This document shows positions 44,599 to 53,654 of a stretch of 64,000 bases of DNA, piece after piece (position 1 is the stretch's first letter; every line of letters starts with the position of its first letter). The stretch covers positions 124,001 through 188,000 of the forward strand of contig JAEXSP010000032.1 in NCBI GenBank assembly GCA_023453795.1, read 5' to 3'. Below the pieces are notes generated by a model. It was not told where the DNA came from, searched no databases, and saw nothing but the letters and a program-made list of their open reading frames with translations. Both the position numbers and the translations under genes were made by a program. The DNA is from Bacillota bacterium (GTDB lineage Bacteria; Bacillota; Clostridia; Acetivibrionales; JAEXSP01).

Positions 44599-45255
44599 AT
44601 GAGATATCTTACCGTAGCCCTTTCCAAAGGAAGGCTGGCAGAATTGTCAATAGATTTGTTTGAATCAGTGGGAATAGATTGTTCGGAGCTTAAGGGCTCT
44701 TCCAGAAAATTAATTCTTTCGGATGAAAAGAACAAAATCAAATTTTTTCTTGCAAAGCCAAGTGATGTTCCCACATATGTTGAATATGGAGCGGCGGATC
44801 TGGGAATCGTCGGAAGGGACACCCTGCTGGAAGAAGGAAGGCATCTTTATGAGGTTCTGGACTTGGGATTTGCCGCTTGCAGAATGGTTGTGGCCGGACC
44901 GGTGGAGCTTCAAGGAAAGCTGGATCAATTGAATAACAAAAGGGTGGCAACCAAATATCCCCGTATAGCAAGGGATTATTTTGAACATAAAAAGAGAGAA
45001 AGCATAGAAGTGATAAAGCTGAATGGTTCAGTAGAGCTTGCCCCGCTGGTAGGGCTTTCGGAAGTCATCGTGGATCTTGTTGAAAGCGGGAGGACGCTTA
45101 AGGAGAACGGACTTGTGGTGCTGGACACGATTGCCGACATAAGTGCAAGGCTTGTTGTGAACAGGGTAAGCATGAAAATGGAGAGCGACAGGATTAATAA
45201 AATAATTGAAGGCTTCAGAAAACAGCTTGAAAAGGGGAGAGATCAGAATGATTGA
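44599..45255 (+). CDS. hisG: ATP phosphoribosyltransferase catalytic subunit (short form)
   Basis: A 218-residue short HisG catalysing the first step of histidine synthesis (ATP + PRPP to PR-ATP). Motifs: LTVALSKGRLAELSIDLFE, YVEYGAADLGIVGRDTLLEE, RVATKYPRIARDYFE and the PRPP-binding ELAPLVGLSEVIVDLVESG. The length without a C-terminal domain fits the HisZ-dependent form. ATG 44599 with GTGGAGGAA is used; an ATG-less extension to 44584 is unlikely. It overlaps hisD by eight bases. Confidence 0.97.
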   Translation: MRYLTVALSKGRLAELSIDLFESVGIDCSELKGSSRKLILSDEKNKIKFFLAKPSDVPTYVEYGAADLGIVGRDTLLEEGRHLYEVLDLGFAACRMVVAGPVELQGKLDQLNNKRVATKYPRIARDYFEHKKRESIEVIKLNGSVELAPLVGLSEVIVDLVESGRTLKENGLVVLDTIADISARLVVNRVSMKMESDRINKIIEGFRKQLEKGRDQND

Positions 45256-46537
45256 TATATTTGATGCAAGAAAAGACAATATAGACGGGTTGTTCAAAAA
45301 GCTCTCCCAAAGAAGTCAAATGGAGCTTGGGGATATTTTCAGGAGGGTTGAGGACGTTGTAAATAACGTTAAAGCAAATGGAGATAAAGCTTTAATTGAA
45401 TATACAGCCAAGTTTGATAAGGTTGAACTCGGAAAGGATAAAATAAAGGTTTCAGATGAAGAAATAAGCAGTGCATATGCTAAGGTGGATAAAAAGCTTA
45501 TTGATGTTATAAGGCGTGCAAAAAGCAATATAGAAGACTTTCATGGGAAACAAAAGGAAAATTCATGGTTTACCACAGGAAATAACGGTGTTCTGCTGGG
45601 ACAATTATATCGGCCTCTTGAGGTGGTAGGGGTGTATGTTCCGGGAGGGACTGCCGCTTATCCGTCCTCAGTGCTTATGAATGTTGTTCCGGCAAAGGTG
45701 GCCGGTGTCAAAAGGGTTATAATGGTTACGCCTCCGAAGAGTGAAGGCGTGAATCCTGCAATACTTGTAGCGGCAAAAGAAGCGGGAGTGGATGAAATAT
45801 ACTGTATTGGCGGTGCTCAAGCTGTTGCTGCGCTTGCATTCGGAACCGAAACTGTTCCAAAGGTCGATAAAATTGTCGGACCCGGGAATGCATATGTAGC
45901 AATGGCTAAAAAGATGGTATACGGCTATTGCGACATAGATGCAATTGCGGGCCCAAGTGAAATATCCATTATTGCCGACGCATCGGCAAATCCGAAATAT
46001 CTGGCCGCAGATCTTTTGTCACAGGCCGAACATGATATACTTGCATCTGCGATTCTTGTCACAACGTCTGAAAAGCTTGCAGGGGAAGTACAGACGGAAT
46101 TGGAAAGACAAATCGGTTACCTTACAAGAAAGGATATTATAAGGCAGTCGATAGACAATAACAGTGCAATTGTCATTACGGACGATCTTGATAAAGCGGT
46201 AGAAATTATAAACAACATTGCACCTGAGCATCTTGAACTGTGTGTTGAGGAACCGCTTGCACTTTTGGACAGCGTGAAGAATGCCGGGGCAATTTTCCTG
46301 GGGCACTATGCATCTGAGCCTCTTGGAGACTACTTCGCCGGGCCAAACCATGTACTTCCCACCAGCGGAACAGCAAGATTTTTCTCTCCGTTGAATGTCG
46401 GTGATTTTATTAAGAAATCAAGTGTCATTTCATATACAAGAAAGGCTTTACAGGGGGTAAAGGATGACGTAATCCTTTTCGCCGAAGCAGAAGGCCTTGA
46501 CGCCCATGCAAATGCAATAAAAGTGAGATTCGAGTAA
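45248..46537 (+). CDS. hisD: Histidinol dehydrogenase
   Basis: A 429-residue NAD-dependent enzyme for the last two oxidations to L-histidine. Motifs: GVYVPGGTAAYPSSVLMNVV, GGAQAVAALAFG, IVGPGNAYVAMAKKMVYG, AGPSEISIIAD with zinc and catalytic residues in LLSQAEHD and APEHLEL, and NHVLPTSGTARF. The start at 45248 follows AAGGGGAGA and lies within the end of hisG. Full length, normal. Confidence 0.98.
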   Translation: MIDIFDARKDNIDGLFKKLSQRSQMELGDIFRRVEDVVNNVKANGDKALIEYTAKFDKVELGKDKIKVSDEEISSAYAKVDKKLIDVIRRAKSNIEDFHGKQKENSWFTTGNNGVLLGQLYRPLEVVGVYVPGGTAAYPSSVLMNVVPAKVAGVKRVIMVTPPKSEGVNPAILVAAKEAGVDEIYCIGGAQAVAALAFGTETVPKVDKIVGPGNAYVAMAKKMVYGYCDIDAIAGPSEISIIADASANPKYLAADLLSQAEHDILASAILVTTSEKLAGEVQTELERQIGYLTRKDIIRQSIDNNSAIVITDDLDKAVEIINNIAPEHLELCVEEPLALLDSVKNAGAIFLGHYASEPLGDYFAGPNHVLPTSGTARFFSPLNVGDFIKKSSVISYTRKALQGVKDDVILFAEAEGLDAHANAIKVRFE

Positions 46538-46622
46538 CTCATCCCCAGCCCTTCTCTTTAAAAAGAAGGGAGCTATATTTCACCCTCGTTTATAAGAAAT
46601 AAGAGGGATAAGTTTAAAAGTG
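46538..46622. repeat. Small palindromic element after hisD
   Basis: Begins AACTCATCCCC, then CCCTTCT and AGAAGGG form a hairpin (about 46552-46571), then CCCTCG and AAGAGGG. The start matches the left end of the element between hisA and hisF, so both could be copies of a small non-autonomous repeat. Confidence 0.5.
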
Positions 46623-46664
46623 ATTTGCACTGATGTTTTTGTAAATTAGGAAGGGAATTATATT

Positions 46665-47723
46665 ATGAGTAAATATTGGAGTGAAATCGCAAAAAAGATT
46701 GATCCTTATGTTCCGGGCGAACAGCCCCAGGATAAAAAATACATTAAGCTGAATACGAATGAAAGTCCATACCCGCCATCGCCAAAGGTGATCGAAGCTA
46801 TAAGAAAGGCTGCAAATGAAGACCTAAGGCTGTATCCTGATCCGGAATGCGACAAGTTGAGAGAAGCTATTGCCCAAAGCTCCGGGCTGAAAAAAGAACA
46901 GGTTTTTGTAGGAAACGGCTCAGACGAGGTTCTTGCATTTTCCTATATGGCATTTTTTACTTCCAAAAAACCTATACTTTTTCCTGACATTACATACAGC
47001 TTCTATCCCGTCTATTCCAAACTTTTTGGTATAGACTATGTACCGGTGCCATTGGACGAAGAGTTTAACATACCTGTAGAAGCTTTTCTGAAGGACAATG
47101 GCGGCATCATAATTTCCAATCCAAAAGCACCCACTGCCAAATTCATGGCTCTGGAGGAAATAGAAAGAATATTGAAAAACAATATGGAACAGGTGGTTAT
47201 CATCGACGAGGCTTATATTGATTTCGGCGGTGAATCGGCGGTTTGTCTCATTGACAAATATCCGAACCTTCTGGTTATACAGACACTTTCCAAATCCCGC
47301 TGCCTTGCAGGCTTAAGAATCGGGTTCGCACTTGGAAATGTGGAGCTTATAGAAGGAATCAACAGGATAAAAAACAGCTTTAATTCATATACTGTTGACC
47401 GCTTGGCTCTTGCAGGTGCAATAGAGGCAATTAAGGACGAAGAATATTTTAAGGAAGTAACGCAAAAGGTTATTAATACAAGGGAAACCACAATATTAAG
47501 ACTTAAAGAAATAGGCTTCTCGGTAATAGATTCCAAAGCAAATTTTGTGTTTATCACCCATCCTTCGGTTAAAGCAGAATTAATTTACTCGATGCTTAAG
47601 GAGAAAGGAATTCTGGTAAGATATTTTAAAAAGCCGAGAATAGACAATTATTTAAGGGTTAGCATCGGGACTGATGAAGAAATGGAGAGTTTCATAAAAG
47701 CAATTAAAGAAATTACAGTTTAA
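46665..47723 (+). CDS. hisC: Histidinol-phosphate aminotransferase
   Basis: A 352-residue PLP enzyme (fold type I) converting imidazole acetol phosphate to histidinol phosphate. Motifs: LNTNESPYPPSPKVIEA, LRLYPDPECDKLREAIA, GNGSDEVLAF, SNPKAPTAK in place of the more usual NPNNPTG, VIIDEAYIDFGGES, and the PLP Lys in TLSKSRCLAGLRIGFA. It ends with RVSIGTDEEM. It starts with GGAAGGG upstream. Separated from hisD by a small repeat, but same direction and operon. Confidence 0.96.
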   Translation: MSKYWSEIAKKIDPYVPGEQPQDKKYIKLNTNESPYPPSPKVIEAIRKAANEDLRLYPDPECDKLREAIAQSSGLKKEQVFVGNGSDEVLAFSYMAFFTSKKPILFPDITYSFYPVYSKLFGIDYVPVPLDEEFNIPVEAFLKDNGGIIISNPKAPTAKFMALEEIERILKNNMEQVVIIDEAYIDFGGESAVCLIDKYPNLLVIQTLSKSRCLAGLRIGFALGNVELIEGINRIKNSFNSYTVDRLALAGAIEAIKDEEYFKEVTQKVINTRETTILRLKEIGFSVIDSKANFVFITHPSVKAELIYSMLKEKGILVRYFKKPRIDNYLRVSIGTDEEMESFIKAIKEITV

Positions 47724-47854
47724 GCTACAATATCCTACATAAATTATTTTCAACTTATCTAATTAATATGGCAGACCTACCGGTCAATCTGTTATAATAT
47801 AGTTGCTCATAAGCTGGGTAGGATATATCGCATAGATACATATGGAGGTTTGGT

Positions 47855-48442
47855 ATGGATAGAAAGGCAGAAATAAAAAGAAAGACTAATGAAACGGATA
47901 TTTCTCTGAACCTATGCATAGACGGATCAGGGCAAACCCAAATTGCAACCGGTATTGGCTTTTTGGATCATATGCTTACCCTTTTTACGAAGCACGGCCT
48001 GTTTGATTTGACACTGAAAGCAGACGGAGATCTTGAAGTGGATGGGCATCATACGGTAGAGGATGTTGGCATCGTTTTGGGACAGGCAATTAAGCAGGCT
48101 CTTGGAGATAAGAAATCCATCAAGAGGTACGGTTGTTCCCATGTTCCGATGGATGAGTCTCTTGCAATGGTTGTTCTTGACCTCAGCGGAAGGCCATTTC
48201 TGGTCTATGATGTTAAATTGACTTCAGACAAGGTTGGGGATATGGATACTGAGCTTGTTGAGGAATTTTTCAGAGCGGTAGCCTTTAATGCGGGCATAAA
48301 CCTGCATATAAAAGTGTTTTACGGCAGCAATAATCATCATATTATAGAAGCTGTTTTCAAAGCTTTCGGAAGGGCCCTTGACGAGGCTACCCGAACGGAT
48401 TCAAGAATCGAAGGAGTTATGTCCACAAAGGGAAGCCTGTAG
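47855..48442 (+). CDS. hisB: Imidazoleglycerol-phosphate dehydratase
   Basis: A 195-residue monofunctional dehydratase with manganese-binding His motifs: GIGFLDHMLTLFTKHG, DGHHTVEDVGIVLGQ, FFRAVAFNAGINLHI and NNHHIIEAVFKAFGRAL. It has no phosphatase domain, as is usual outside gammaproteobacteria. The 130-base gap upstream contains a GACC-TACC-GGTC palindrome next to a TATAAT, possibly an internal promoter with an operator. GGAGG lies before the ATG. Confidence 0.97.
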   Translation: MDRKAEIKRKTNETDISLNLCIDGSGQTQIATGIGFLDHMLTLFTKHGLFDLTLKADGDLEVDGHHTVEDVGIVLGQAIKQALGDKKSIKRYGCSHVPMDESLAMVVLDLSGRPFLVYDVKLTSDKVGDMDTELVEEFFRAVAFNAGINLHIKVFYGSNNHHIIEAVFKAFGRALDEATRTDSRIEGVMSTKGSL

Positions 48443-48506
48443 TTAGTAGCGATGTGAAACATAAATTTTTAATATATATAATAATTATAAAGGAGTGTAT
48501 GCAATA

Positions 48507-49391
48507 ATGTTAATTAACGATACCGATTTTATTAAACTTCCTTTACATATCAAAGGAAAGGTAAGAAACGTATATGACCTTGGGGATAAGCTGTTGATAG
48601 TAGTTACGGACAGAATATCTGCATTCGATGTGATTTTTCCGAACCTTATTCCCAATAAGGGAAAGGTATTGAACAGCATATCTGATTTTTGGTTCGACTA
48701 TACCAAAGACATTATCGGCAATCATGTTGTTTCCACTGACGTAAGCACTTACCCGGAAGGGCTTTCAAAGTTTAAAGAGGAACTTCAGGGGAGATCCATG
48801 CTTGTTAAGAAAATAGAAATGGTTGAAGCCGAATGTATAGTAAGAGGCTACCTTGAAGGTTCGGGACTTAAGGATTATCAGAAAACCGGAGGTATTTGCG
48901 GCCTTAAGCTGCCACAGGGACTGAGGCAGGCTGAACGTCTTCCTGAACCGATTTTCACCCCTTCAACAAAGGCAAATGAAGGACATGATGAAAACGTAAG
49001 CTATGAAGTGCTTTGCAGCAGGATAGGTACAGAACTTGCGCAAAAACTCAGGGATACAAGCATAGCGCTTTATAATAAAGCCAGCAAACATGCGGAAAGC
49101 AAGGGCCTTATTCTTGCAGATACCAAGTTTGAATTTGGAATACTTGACGGTGAGCTTGTAATAGGGGATGAAATGTTTACCCCCGATTCCTCAAGATTCT
49201 GGGATGCAGCCGACTATGAAGTAGGAAAGGCACAGAAAAGCTTTGACAAGCAATTTGTCAGAGAGTACCTTGAAGAGATCAAGTGGGATAAAAAACCGCC
49301 GGCTCCGGTTTTGCCTGAAGATGTAGTTAAAAAGACTGAACAGAAATATATTGAGGCTTATGAAAGACTTACAGGAAAGAAGCTAATTTAA
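48507..49391 (+). CDS. purC: SAICAR synthetase
   Basis: A 294-residue purine biosynthesis enzyme that joins CAIR and aspartate using ATP. Motifs: GKVRNVYDLGDKLLIVVTDR, SAFDVIFPN, VRGYLEGSGLKDYQKTG, PIFTPSTKANEGHDENV, LILADTKFEFG and DEMFTPDSSRFWDA. ATG 48507 has AAGGAGTG upstream; the in-frame GTG 48495 lies in that site. It is embedded in the his operon between hisB and hisH, with the same spacing as the his genes. The two pathways meet at AICAR, which HisH-HisF release. Confidence 0.97.
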   Translation: MLINDTDFIKLPLHIKGKVRNVYDLGDKLLIVVTDRISAFDVIFPNLIPNKGKVLNSISDFWFDYTKDIIGNHVVSTDVSTYPEGLSKFKEELQGRSMLVKKIEMVEAECIVRGYLEGSGLKDYQKTGGICGLKLPQGLRQAERLPEPIFTPSTKANEGHDENVSYEVLCSRIGTELAQKLRDTSIALYNKASKHAESKGLILADTKFEFGILDGELVIGDEMFTPDSSRFWDAADYEVGKAQKSFDKQFVREYLEEIKWDKKPPAPVLPEDVVKKTEQKYIEAYERLTGKKLI

Positions 49392-49402
49392 GGGGTTAAC
49401 CT

Positions 49403-50014
49403 ATGATTGCTATAATAGATTATGGTGTTGGAAATTTAAGAAGCGTTGAAAAGGCGTTCCATTTCATTGGGGCTGAAGCAAACATTTCTTCAGATAAAAG
49501 AGAGATACTTAAAGCGGATGCAGTTGTGCTTCCGGGTGTCGGTGCATTTGAAGAGGCTATGGACCGTCTTGACAAAGCAGGCATGATAGATGTTGTTAAA
49601 GAAACCATTGAGGGCAATAAGCCGTTTTTGGGCATTTGCCTGGGAATGCAGCTGTTGTTCGATTACAGCGAGGAAGGCAATGGGAAGACTAAAGGACTTG
49701 GTATACTGAAGGGTTCAATAAAACAGCTCCCTGCCGATATGAACCTTAAGGTTCCGCATATGGGCTGGAACAGTCTCAAAACAGGCAGTAACTGTACGCT
49801 GTTTCAAAACCTTCCTTCAAATCCTTATGTTTATTTTGTCCACTCATATTACCTGACAGCTGAGGATAGGACCATAGTTGCCGCAACTACAGATTACGGT
49901 ATTGAGTTTGATGTCGCAGTAAATAAAGGAAACCTCTATGCGACTCAATTCCATCCTGAAAAAAGCGGCAAGGTCGGGCTTTCTATGCTGCGTAATTTTG
50001 TGAGTATCGTATAA
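49403..50014 (+). CDS. hisH: Imidazole glycerol phosphate synthase, glutaminase subunit
   Basis: A 203-residue class I glutaminase giving ammonia to HisF. Triad Cys in FLGICLGMQLLF, His and Glu in TQFHPEKSGKVG; other motifs VGNLRSVEKAF, LPGVGAFEEAM, VPHMGWNSL and VYFVHSYY. It follows purC by 11 bases, with GGGG upstream, so the genes are coupled. Confidence 0.97.
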   Translation: MIAIIDYGVGNLRSVEKAFHFIGAEANISSDKREILKADAVVLPGVGAFEEAMDRLDKAGMIDVVKETIEGNKPFLGICLGMQLLFDYSEEGNGKTKGLGILKGSIKQLPADMNLKVPHMGWNSLKTGSNCTLFQNLPSNPYVYFVHSYYLTAEDRTIVAATTDYGIEFDVAVNKGNLYATQFHPEKSGKVGLSMLRNFVSIV

Positions 50015-50050
50015 AGCTAAATATTATTAAGAATTAAAGGAGCGAAATGT

Positions 50051-50764
50051 ATGAGAATTTACCCAGCCATAGACGTTAAGGACGGCAGGTGTGTGAGGTT
50101 GGTTCAAGGTCAGTTTGATGATGTTACTGTATATTCCGACAACCCGGTAGATATGGCATTCAAATGGGAAAAGACGGGCGCCGAATACCTTCACATAGTT
50201 GATCTCGATGGGGCGCGGGAAGGCGAGCCGCGCAATATTGACGTGATAAGCGAAATGGCTGTCAATCTTGGAATACCCGTTCAGGTGGGCGGCGGAATCA
50301 GAACAATAGAGATGATTGAACTTGCATTATGCAAGGGCATACAACGGGTGATTCTTGGGACATCGGCAGTGAGGGATCCCCAGCTTGTTAAAAATGCATT
50401 AAGAACCTTTGAAAATAATGTTGTTATAGGTATAGATGCAAGAGACGGAATTGTAGCTATTGAAGGATGGGCAAAAAAAAGTGAATTCACAGCTGTCGGC
50501 TTTGCAAAAAAGATGGAGGAGCTTGGTGCCAAGACCATCATTTATACTGACATATCAAGAGACGGCATGATGAAAGGGCCAAACCTGAAAGCAATGGAGG
50601 AGATGGTGAAAGCTGTCAACATTGAGGTTATTGCATCGGGAGGGGTAAGCACCCTTCAGGACGTCAAAAACCTTAAGGATATAGGAATGCCCGGTGCCAT
50701 CATAGGAAAGGCGCTATATACAGGTGCAATTGACTTGAAGGAAGCCATAGAAGCTGCAAAATAG
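50051..50764 (+). CDS. hisA: ProFAR isomerase
   Basis: A 237-residue TIM-barrel isomerase. Motifs: YPAIDVKDGRCVRLVQGQFD (catalytic Asp), HIVDLDGAREGEPRN, VQVGGGIRTIEM, GIDARDGIVAIEGWAKKSE (second Asp) and TDISRDGMMKGPN, IASGGVSTLQDV. Same fold and half-barrel repeat as HisF. AAAGGAGCG precedes it. Confidence 0.98.
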   Translation: MRIYPAIDVKDGRCVRLVQGQFDDVTVYSDNPVDMAFKWEKTGAEYLHIVDLDGAREGEPRNIDVISEMAVNLGIPVQVGGGIRTIEMIELALCKGIQRVILGTSAVRDPQLVKNALRTFENNVVIGIDARDGIVAIEGWAKKSEFTAVGFAKKMEELGAKTIIYTDISRDGMMKGPNLKAMEEMVKAVNIEVIASGGVSTLQDVKNLKDIGMPGAIIGKALYTGAIDLKEAIEAAK

Positions 50765-50772
50765 AAAAATAG

Positions 50773-50876
50773 TAAACTCATCCAATCCCTTTTCTTTTAA
50801 GTTATAGAAGGGGAGAAATTGTTGCTGTACCCCCTCTTTTTTGAAAGAGAGGGGCAAGGGGTGAGTTAGGGGGTAA
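50773..50876. repeat. Palindromic element between hisA and hisF
   Basis: About 100 bases with inverted ends: AACTCATCCAATCCCTT on the left and AAGGGGTGAGTTAGGG on the right, enclosing the internal hairpins CCCTTTTCTTT...AGAAGGGG and CCCCCTCTTTT...GAAAGAGAGGGG. Structure is like a MITE or REP-type element inserted in the operon. Confidence 0.55.
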
Positions 50877-50882
50877 ATAAAT

Positions 50883-51644
50883 ATGCTGACAAAACGTATA
50901 ATTCCCTGTCTCGACGTACACGCAGGCCGGGTTGTTAAAGGTGTTAATTTTGTGAACATAAGGGATGCAGGAGATCCCGTGGAGATTGCCGCAATATACG
51001 ATAAGGCCGGAGCGGATGAACTTACATTTCTGGATATCACCGCGTCCCATGATGCAAGAAGCATAATGCTTGACGTAGTAAGCAGGGTGGCAGAACAGGT
51101 TTTTATACCGTTTACTGTCGGCGGCGGAATCAGAACGGTAGAAGACTTCAGGGAGATATTAAAAGCCGGTGCGGATAAGATTTCCGTAAATTCAGCAGCG
51201 CTGAAAAGGCCGGAGCTTATTTCTGAAGCAGCCTGCCGTTTCGGAAGCCAATGTGTTGTCGTAGCAATAGACGCAAAAAGGAAGGCTGACGGATCAGGCT
51301 GGGAGGTTTACTTAAACGGCGGCAGGATTAATACCGGAAATGATGCTGTTGAGTGGGCTGTCCGGGCAGAGAAGCTGGGAGCCGGTGAAATACTTTTGAC
51401 AAGTATGGATTGCGACGGTACCAAGAACGGTTACGACATAGAGCTTACAAGGCAGGTATCTGAAAGCGTGAAAATACCTGTCATTGCGTCGGGCGGGGCA
51501 GGTACGCTGGAGCACTTTTACGATGCTCTGAAAGAGGGTAAGGCAGATGCGGTACTTGCAGCATCTCTTTTCCATTATAGAGAGATGGAGATAAGAGATC
51601 TTAAAAAATATCTTTCTGAAAGAGGAATTGAGGTCAGAAATTAA
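50883..51644 (+). CDS. hisF: Imidazole glycerol phosphate synthase, cyclase subunit
   Basis: A 253-residue TIM barrel making IGP and AICAR from PRFAR and ammonia. Motifs: KRIIPCLDVHAGRVVKGVNF (Asp), FLDITASHDARS, VGGGIRTVEDFREIL, VVAIDAKRKADGSGWEVY (second Asp), LTSMDCDGTKNGYD and IASGGAGTLEHFYDAL. Its start is close after the repeat, with GGGGG upstream. Works as dimer with HisH. Confidence 0.98.
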   Translation: MLTKRIIPCLDVHAGRVVKGVNFVNIRDAGDPVEIAAIYDKAGADELTFLDITASHDARSIMLDVVSRVAEQVFIPFTVGGGIRTVEDFREILKAGADKISVNSAALKRPELISEAACRFGSQCVVVAIDAKRKADGSGWEVYLNGGRINTGNDAVEWAVRAEKLGAGEILLTSMDCDGTKNGYDIELTRQVSESVKIPVIASGGAGTLEHFYDALKEGKADAVLAASLFHYREMEIRDLKKYLSERGIEVRN

Positions 51645-51683
51645 AAAAGGAATCAATTTTATTAATATAAGGGAGTAGTTGAA

Positions 51684-52343
51684 ATGAATGATTTTTTAAA
51701 GGAAGTCAAATTTGATGAAAATGGACTGATACCTGTTGTTACTCAGGATTACATGTCAAATGAGGTGCTGATGGTAGCCTATATGAATAGGGAAGCCCTT
51801 GAAAAGACTCTGGAAAGCGGACTGGCTACTTACTGGAGCCGCAGCAGAAAGAAGCTCTGGCTGAAAGGGGAGACCTCCGGGCACTTTCAGACAGTTAAAT
51901 CATTGAGCCTTGACTGTGACGGCGATACAATCCTCCTGAAGGTTGAACAGAAAGAAGCAGCCTGCCATACGGGACATTGTTCATGCTTCTTCAGGGAACT
52001 TAAAAATGATGCTCTTGTTGAAGTATCCTCAAAAACGTCTGACGAAGCAGAAATTTGTGAAGATAAATCAAAAATATTGCAGGAAGTATATAATGTCATC
52101 GTAGACAGGACAATAAACCCAAAAGAAGGATCATATACAAATTATCTCTTTGAAAAGGGTTTGGATAAAATACTGAAAAAGGTCGGAGAAGAGTCTGCGG
52201 AAGTTATAATCGCGGCAAAAAATAAGGCAAAAGATGAAATAAGATATGAAATTTCCGATCTTTTTTATCATATTTTCGTTTTAATGGTTGAGAGAGGAGT
52301 AAAACTTGACGATATATATGATGAACTAAAAGGCAGAAGATAA
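51684..52343 (+). CDS. hisI: Bifunctional PR-AMP cyclohydrolase/PR-ATP pyrophosphohydrolase
   Basis: A 219-residue fusion, HisI (about 1-115) and HisE (about 125-219). HisI has VTQDYMSNEVLMVAYMNREA, TYWSRSRKKLWLKGETSGH and the metal-binding LDCDGDTILL and CHTGHCSCFF; HisE has KEGSYTNYLFEKGLDKILKK, VGEESAEVIIAAKN and DLFYHIFVLM. It does steps 2 and 3 of the pathway and is the last his gene. Often called hisIE. GGGAG precedes the start. Confidence 0.97.
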   Translation: MNDFLKEVKFDENGLIPVVTQDYMSNEVLMVAYMNREALEKTLESGLATYWSRSRKKLWLKGETSGHFQTVKSLSLDCDGDTILLKVEQKEAACHTGHCSCFFRELKNDALVEVSSKTSDEAEICEDKSKILQEVYNVIVDRTINPKEGSYTNYLFEKGLDKILKKVGEESAEVIIAAKNKAKDEIRYEISDLFYHIFVLMVERGVKLDDIYDELKGRR

Positions 52344-52361
52344 AAATGTAAATTGACAATT

Positions 52362-52432
52362 AAATCGGCAGTCCGGTAAGTATGCAAGCGCCGCATTATA
52401 GCGCACGTAGAATTCCAGACTGCTTTTATTGT
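52362..52432 (+). terminator. Probable terminator of the his operon
   Basis: GCAGTC near 52362 and GACTGC near 52419 form the outer stem of a long branched hairpin with GCGCCGC/TAGCGC inside, followed by TTTTATT. It separates the his operon from the AlbA_2 gene. Confidence 0.55.
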
Positions 52433-52501
52433 GCAGGGCTCCGGTATTCGTAACAGTATAAGTTGAAAATAATTTGTGCGATTTCTTATTGGAGGTTTGC
52501 T

Positions 52502-53644
52502 TTGGATAAGTATAAACTCAAGCAGCTGCTAAGGCAGGAAGAAGGCCCCAAGCTTGATTTCAAGGCTTCTTTATGTTTAATCACCGAAAGTGAAAAAAAA
52601 GAATTGACAAAGGATGTAATTGCTATTGCCAATTCCAGGGGTGGAAGGGGCTATATAATCTTTGGCATTGAGGATAAGACCAAGAAAATTCTCGGAGTGG
52701 ATACTACGGCCTTTAAGGAAGAGCAGATCCAACAGATAATTTATAACCGGTGTGATCCGCCTATACCTATTTCAATCGATTTTATCGAGCTGGAATGTAA
52801 AAAGGTAGCTGTTCTCACTATCTTTAGAAGCAGCCAGCAGCCTCACCAAATGATCAATAACGGTGCATTTTACATCAGAAGAGGTTCAACTACGGATACT
52901 GCACGAAGGGGAGAACTGGCAAACCTATTTCAGGAAAACGGCCTTATGACTTACGAAACAGTCATGCTTAAGTCTGTAGATATAAGTGAACTTGATTACG
53001 GAATGATCAGGCAGTATTTTCAAAACCTTAATGTATTCAGCGACAACCCGAGTGAAGTATTGTTGGAGGCAATGGGGATAGTCAGCAAAAAAGCTGAAGA
53101 CGACGAATATCACCCAACTATAGGGGGACTTCTTCTTTTCGGCAATAATCCTTCCCTTTACCTTCCCCATGTATATGTCAAGGCAATAAACGGGGAAGAA
53201 GCGGTATGCTTTTACGGGAATATATTGAAAATGCTGGATGATGTCACCGATTATCTGAAAGAGAAGATCCCTGACGAGGGATACCCCATTGGGGCAGTCT
53301 CGGAAGCGGTGGCAAATGCCTTGGTTCACAGGGATTACCTGGATGTATCAAGAGGAATTACAGTAACCATTGGAGAAAAAAATATAGAAATCAGCAATCC
53401 TGGGGCTTTAATGTCCGGCAACAGCATATATAAGTACATTAAGGAGAACAATCCCGACAGGAGAAATTCCTGGCTTTATCAGAGATTGCTCACCTTGGAC
53501 ACTAAAAAGAGGTTTATGAAGTCAGGAATAGGTATGACCAGAATTAAGGACTCATTTAAGGACATAGGTGAGGTCAAATTCCTTAACATAGGCTCGCAAA
53601 ATCTGTTTAAAGTTATTTTACCAAAGATAATCACACAAAATTGA
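52502..53644 (+). CDS. AlbA_2 domain ATP-binding protein (RecG-like C-terminus)
   Basis: A 380-residue protein of the 'divergent AAA-4' group. Residues 10-125 are an AlbA_2/Schlafen-type nucleic-acid-binding domain (LDFKASL, DVIAIANSRGGRGYIIFGIE, GAFYIRRGSTT). The C-terminal half has a GHKL-like ATP-binding motif (EAVANALVHRDYLDVSRGIT, then ISNPGAL). Such proteins are thought to be transcription regulators or helicase-related. TTG 52502 with GGAGGT is the likely start; an extension to 52463 starts in the terminator region. It sits close to a TPR gene, 10 bases downstream, so both are one operon. Confidence 0.8.
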   Translation: MDKYKLKQLLRQEEGPKLDFKASLCLITESEKKELTKDVIAIANSRGGRGYIIFGIEDKTKKILGVDTTAFKEEQIQQIIYNRCDPPIPISIDFIELECKKVAVLTIFRSSQQPHQMINNGAFYIRRGSTTDTARRGELANLFQENGLMTYETVMLKSVDISELDYGMIRQYFQNLNVFSDNPSEVLLEAMGIVSKKAEDDEYHPTIGGLLLFGNNPSLYLPHVYVKAINGEEAVCFYGNILKMLDDVTDYLKEKIPDEGYPIGAVSEAVANALVHRDYLDVSRGITVTIGEKNIEISNPGALMSGNSIYKYIKENNPDRRNSWLYQRLLTLDTKKRFMKSGIGMTRIKDSFKDIGEVKFLNIGSQNLFKVILPKIITQN

Positions 53645-53654
53645 GGTGAAATTT

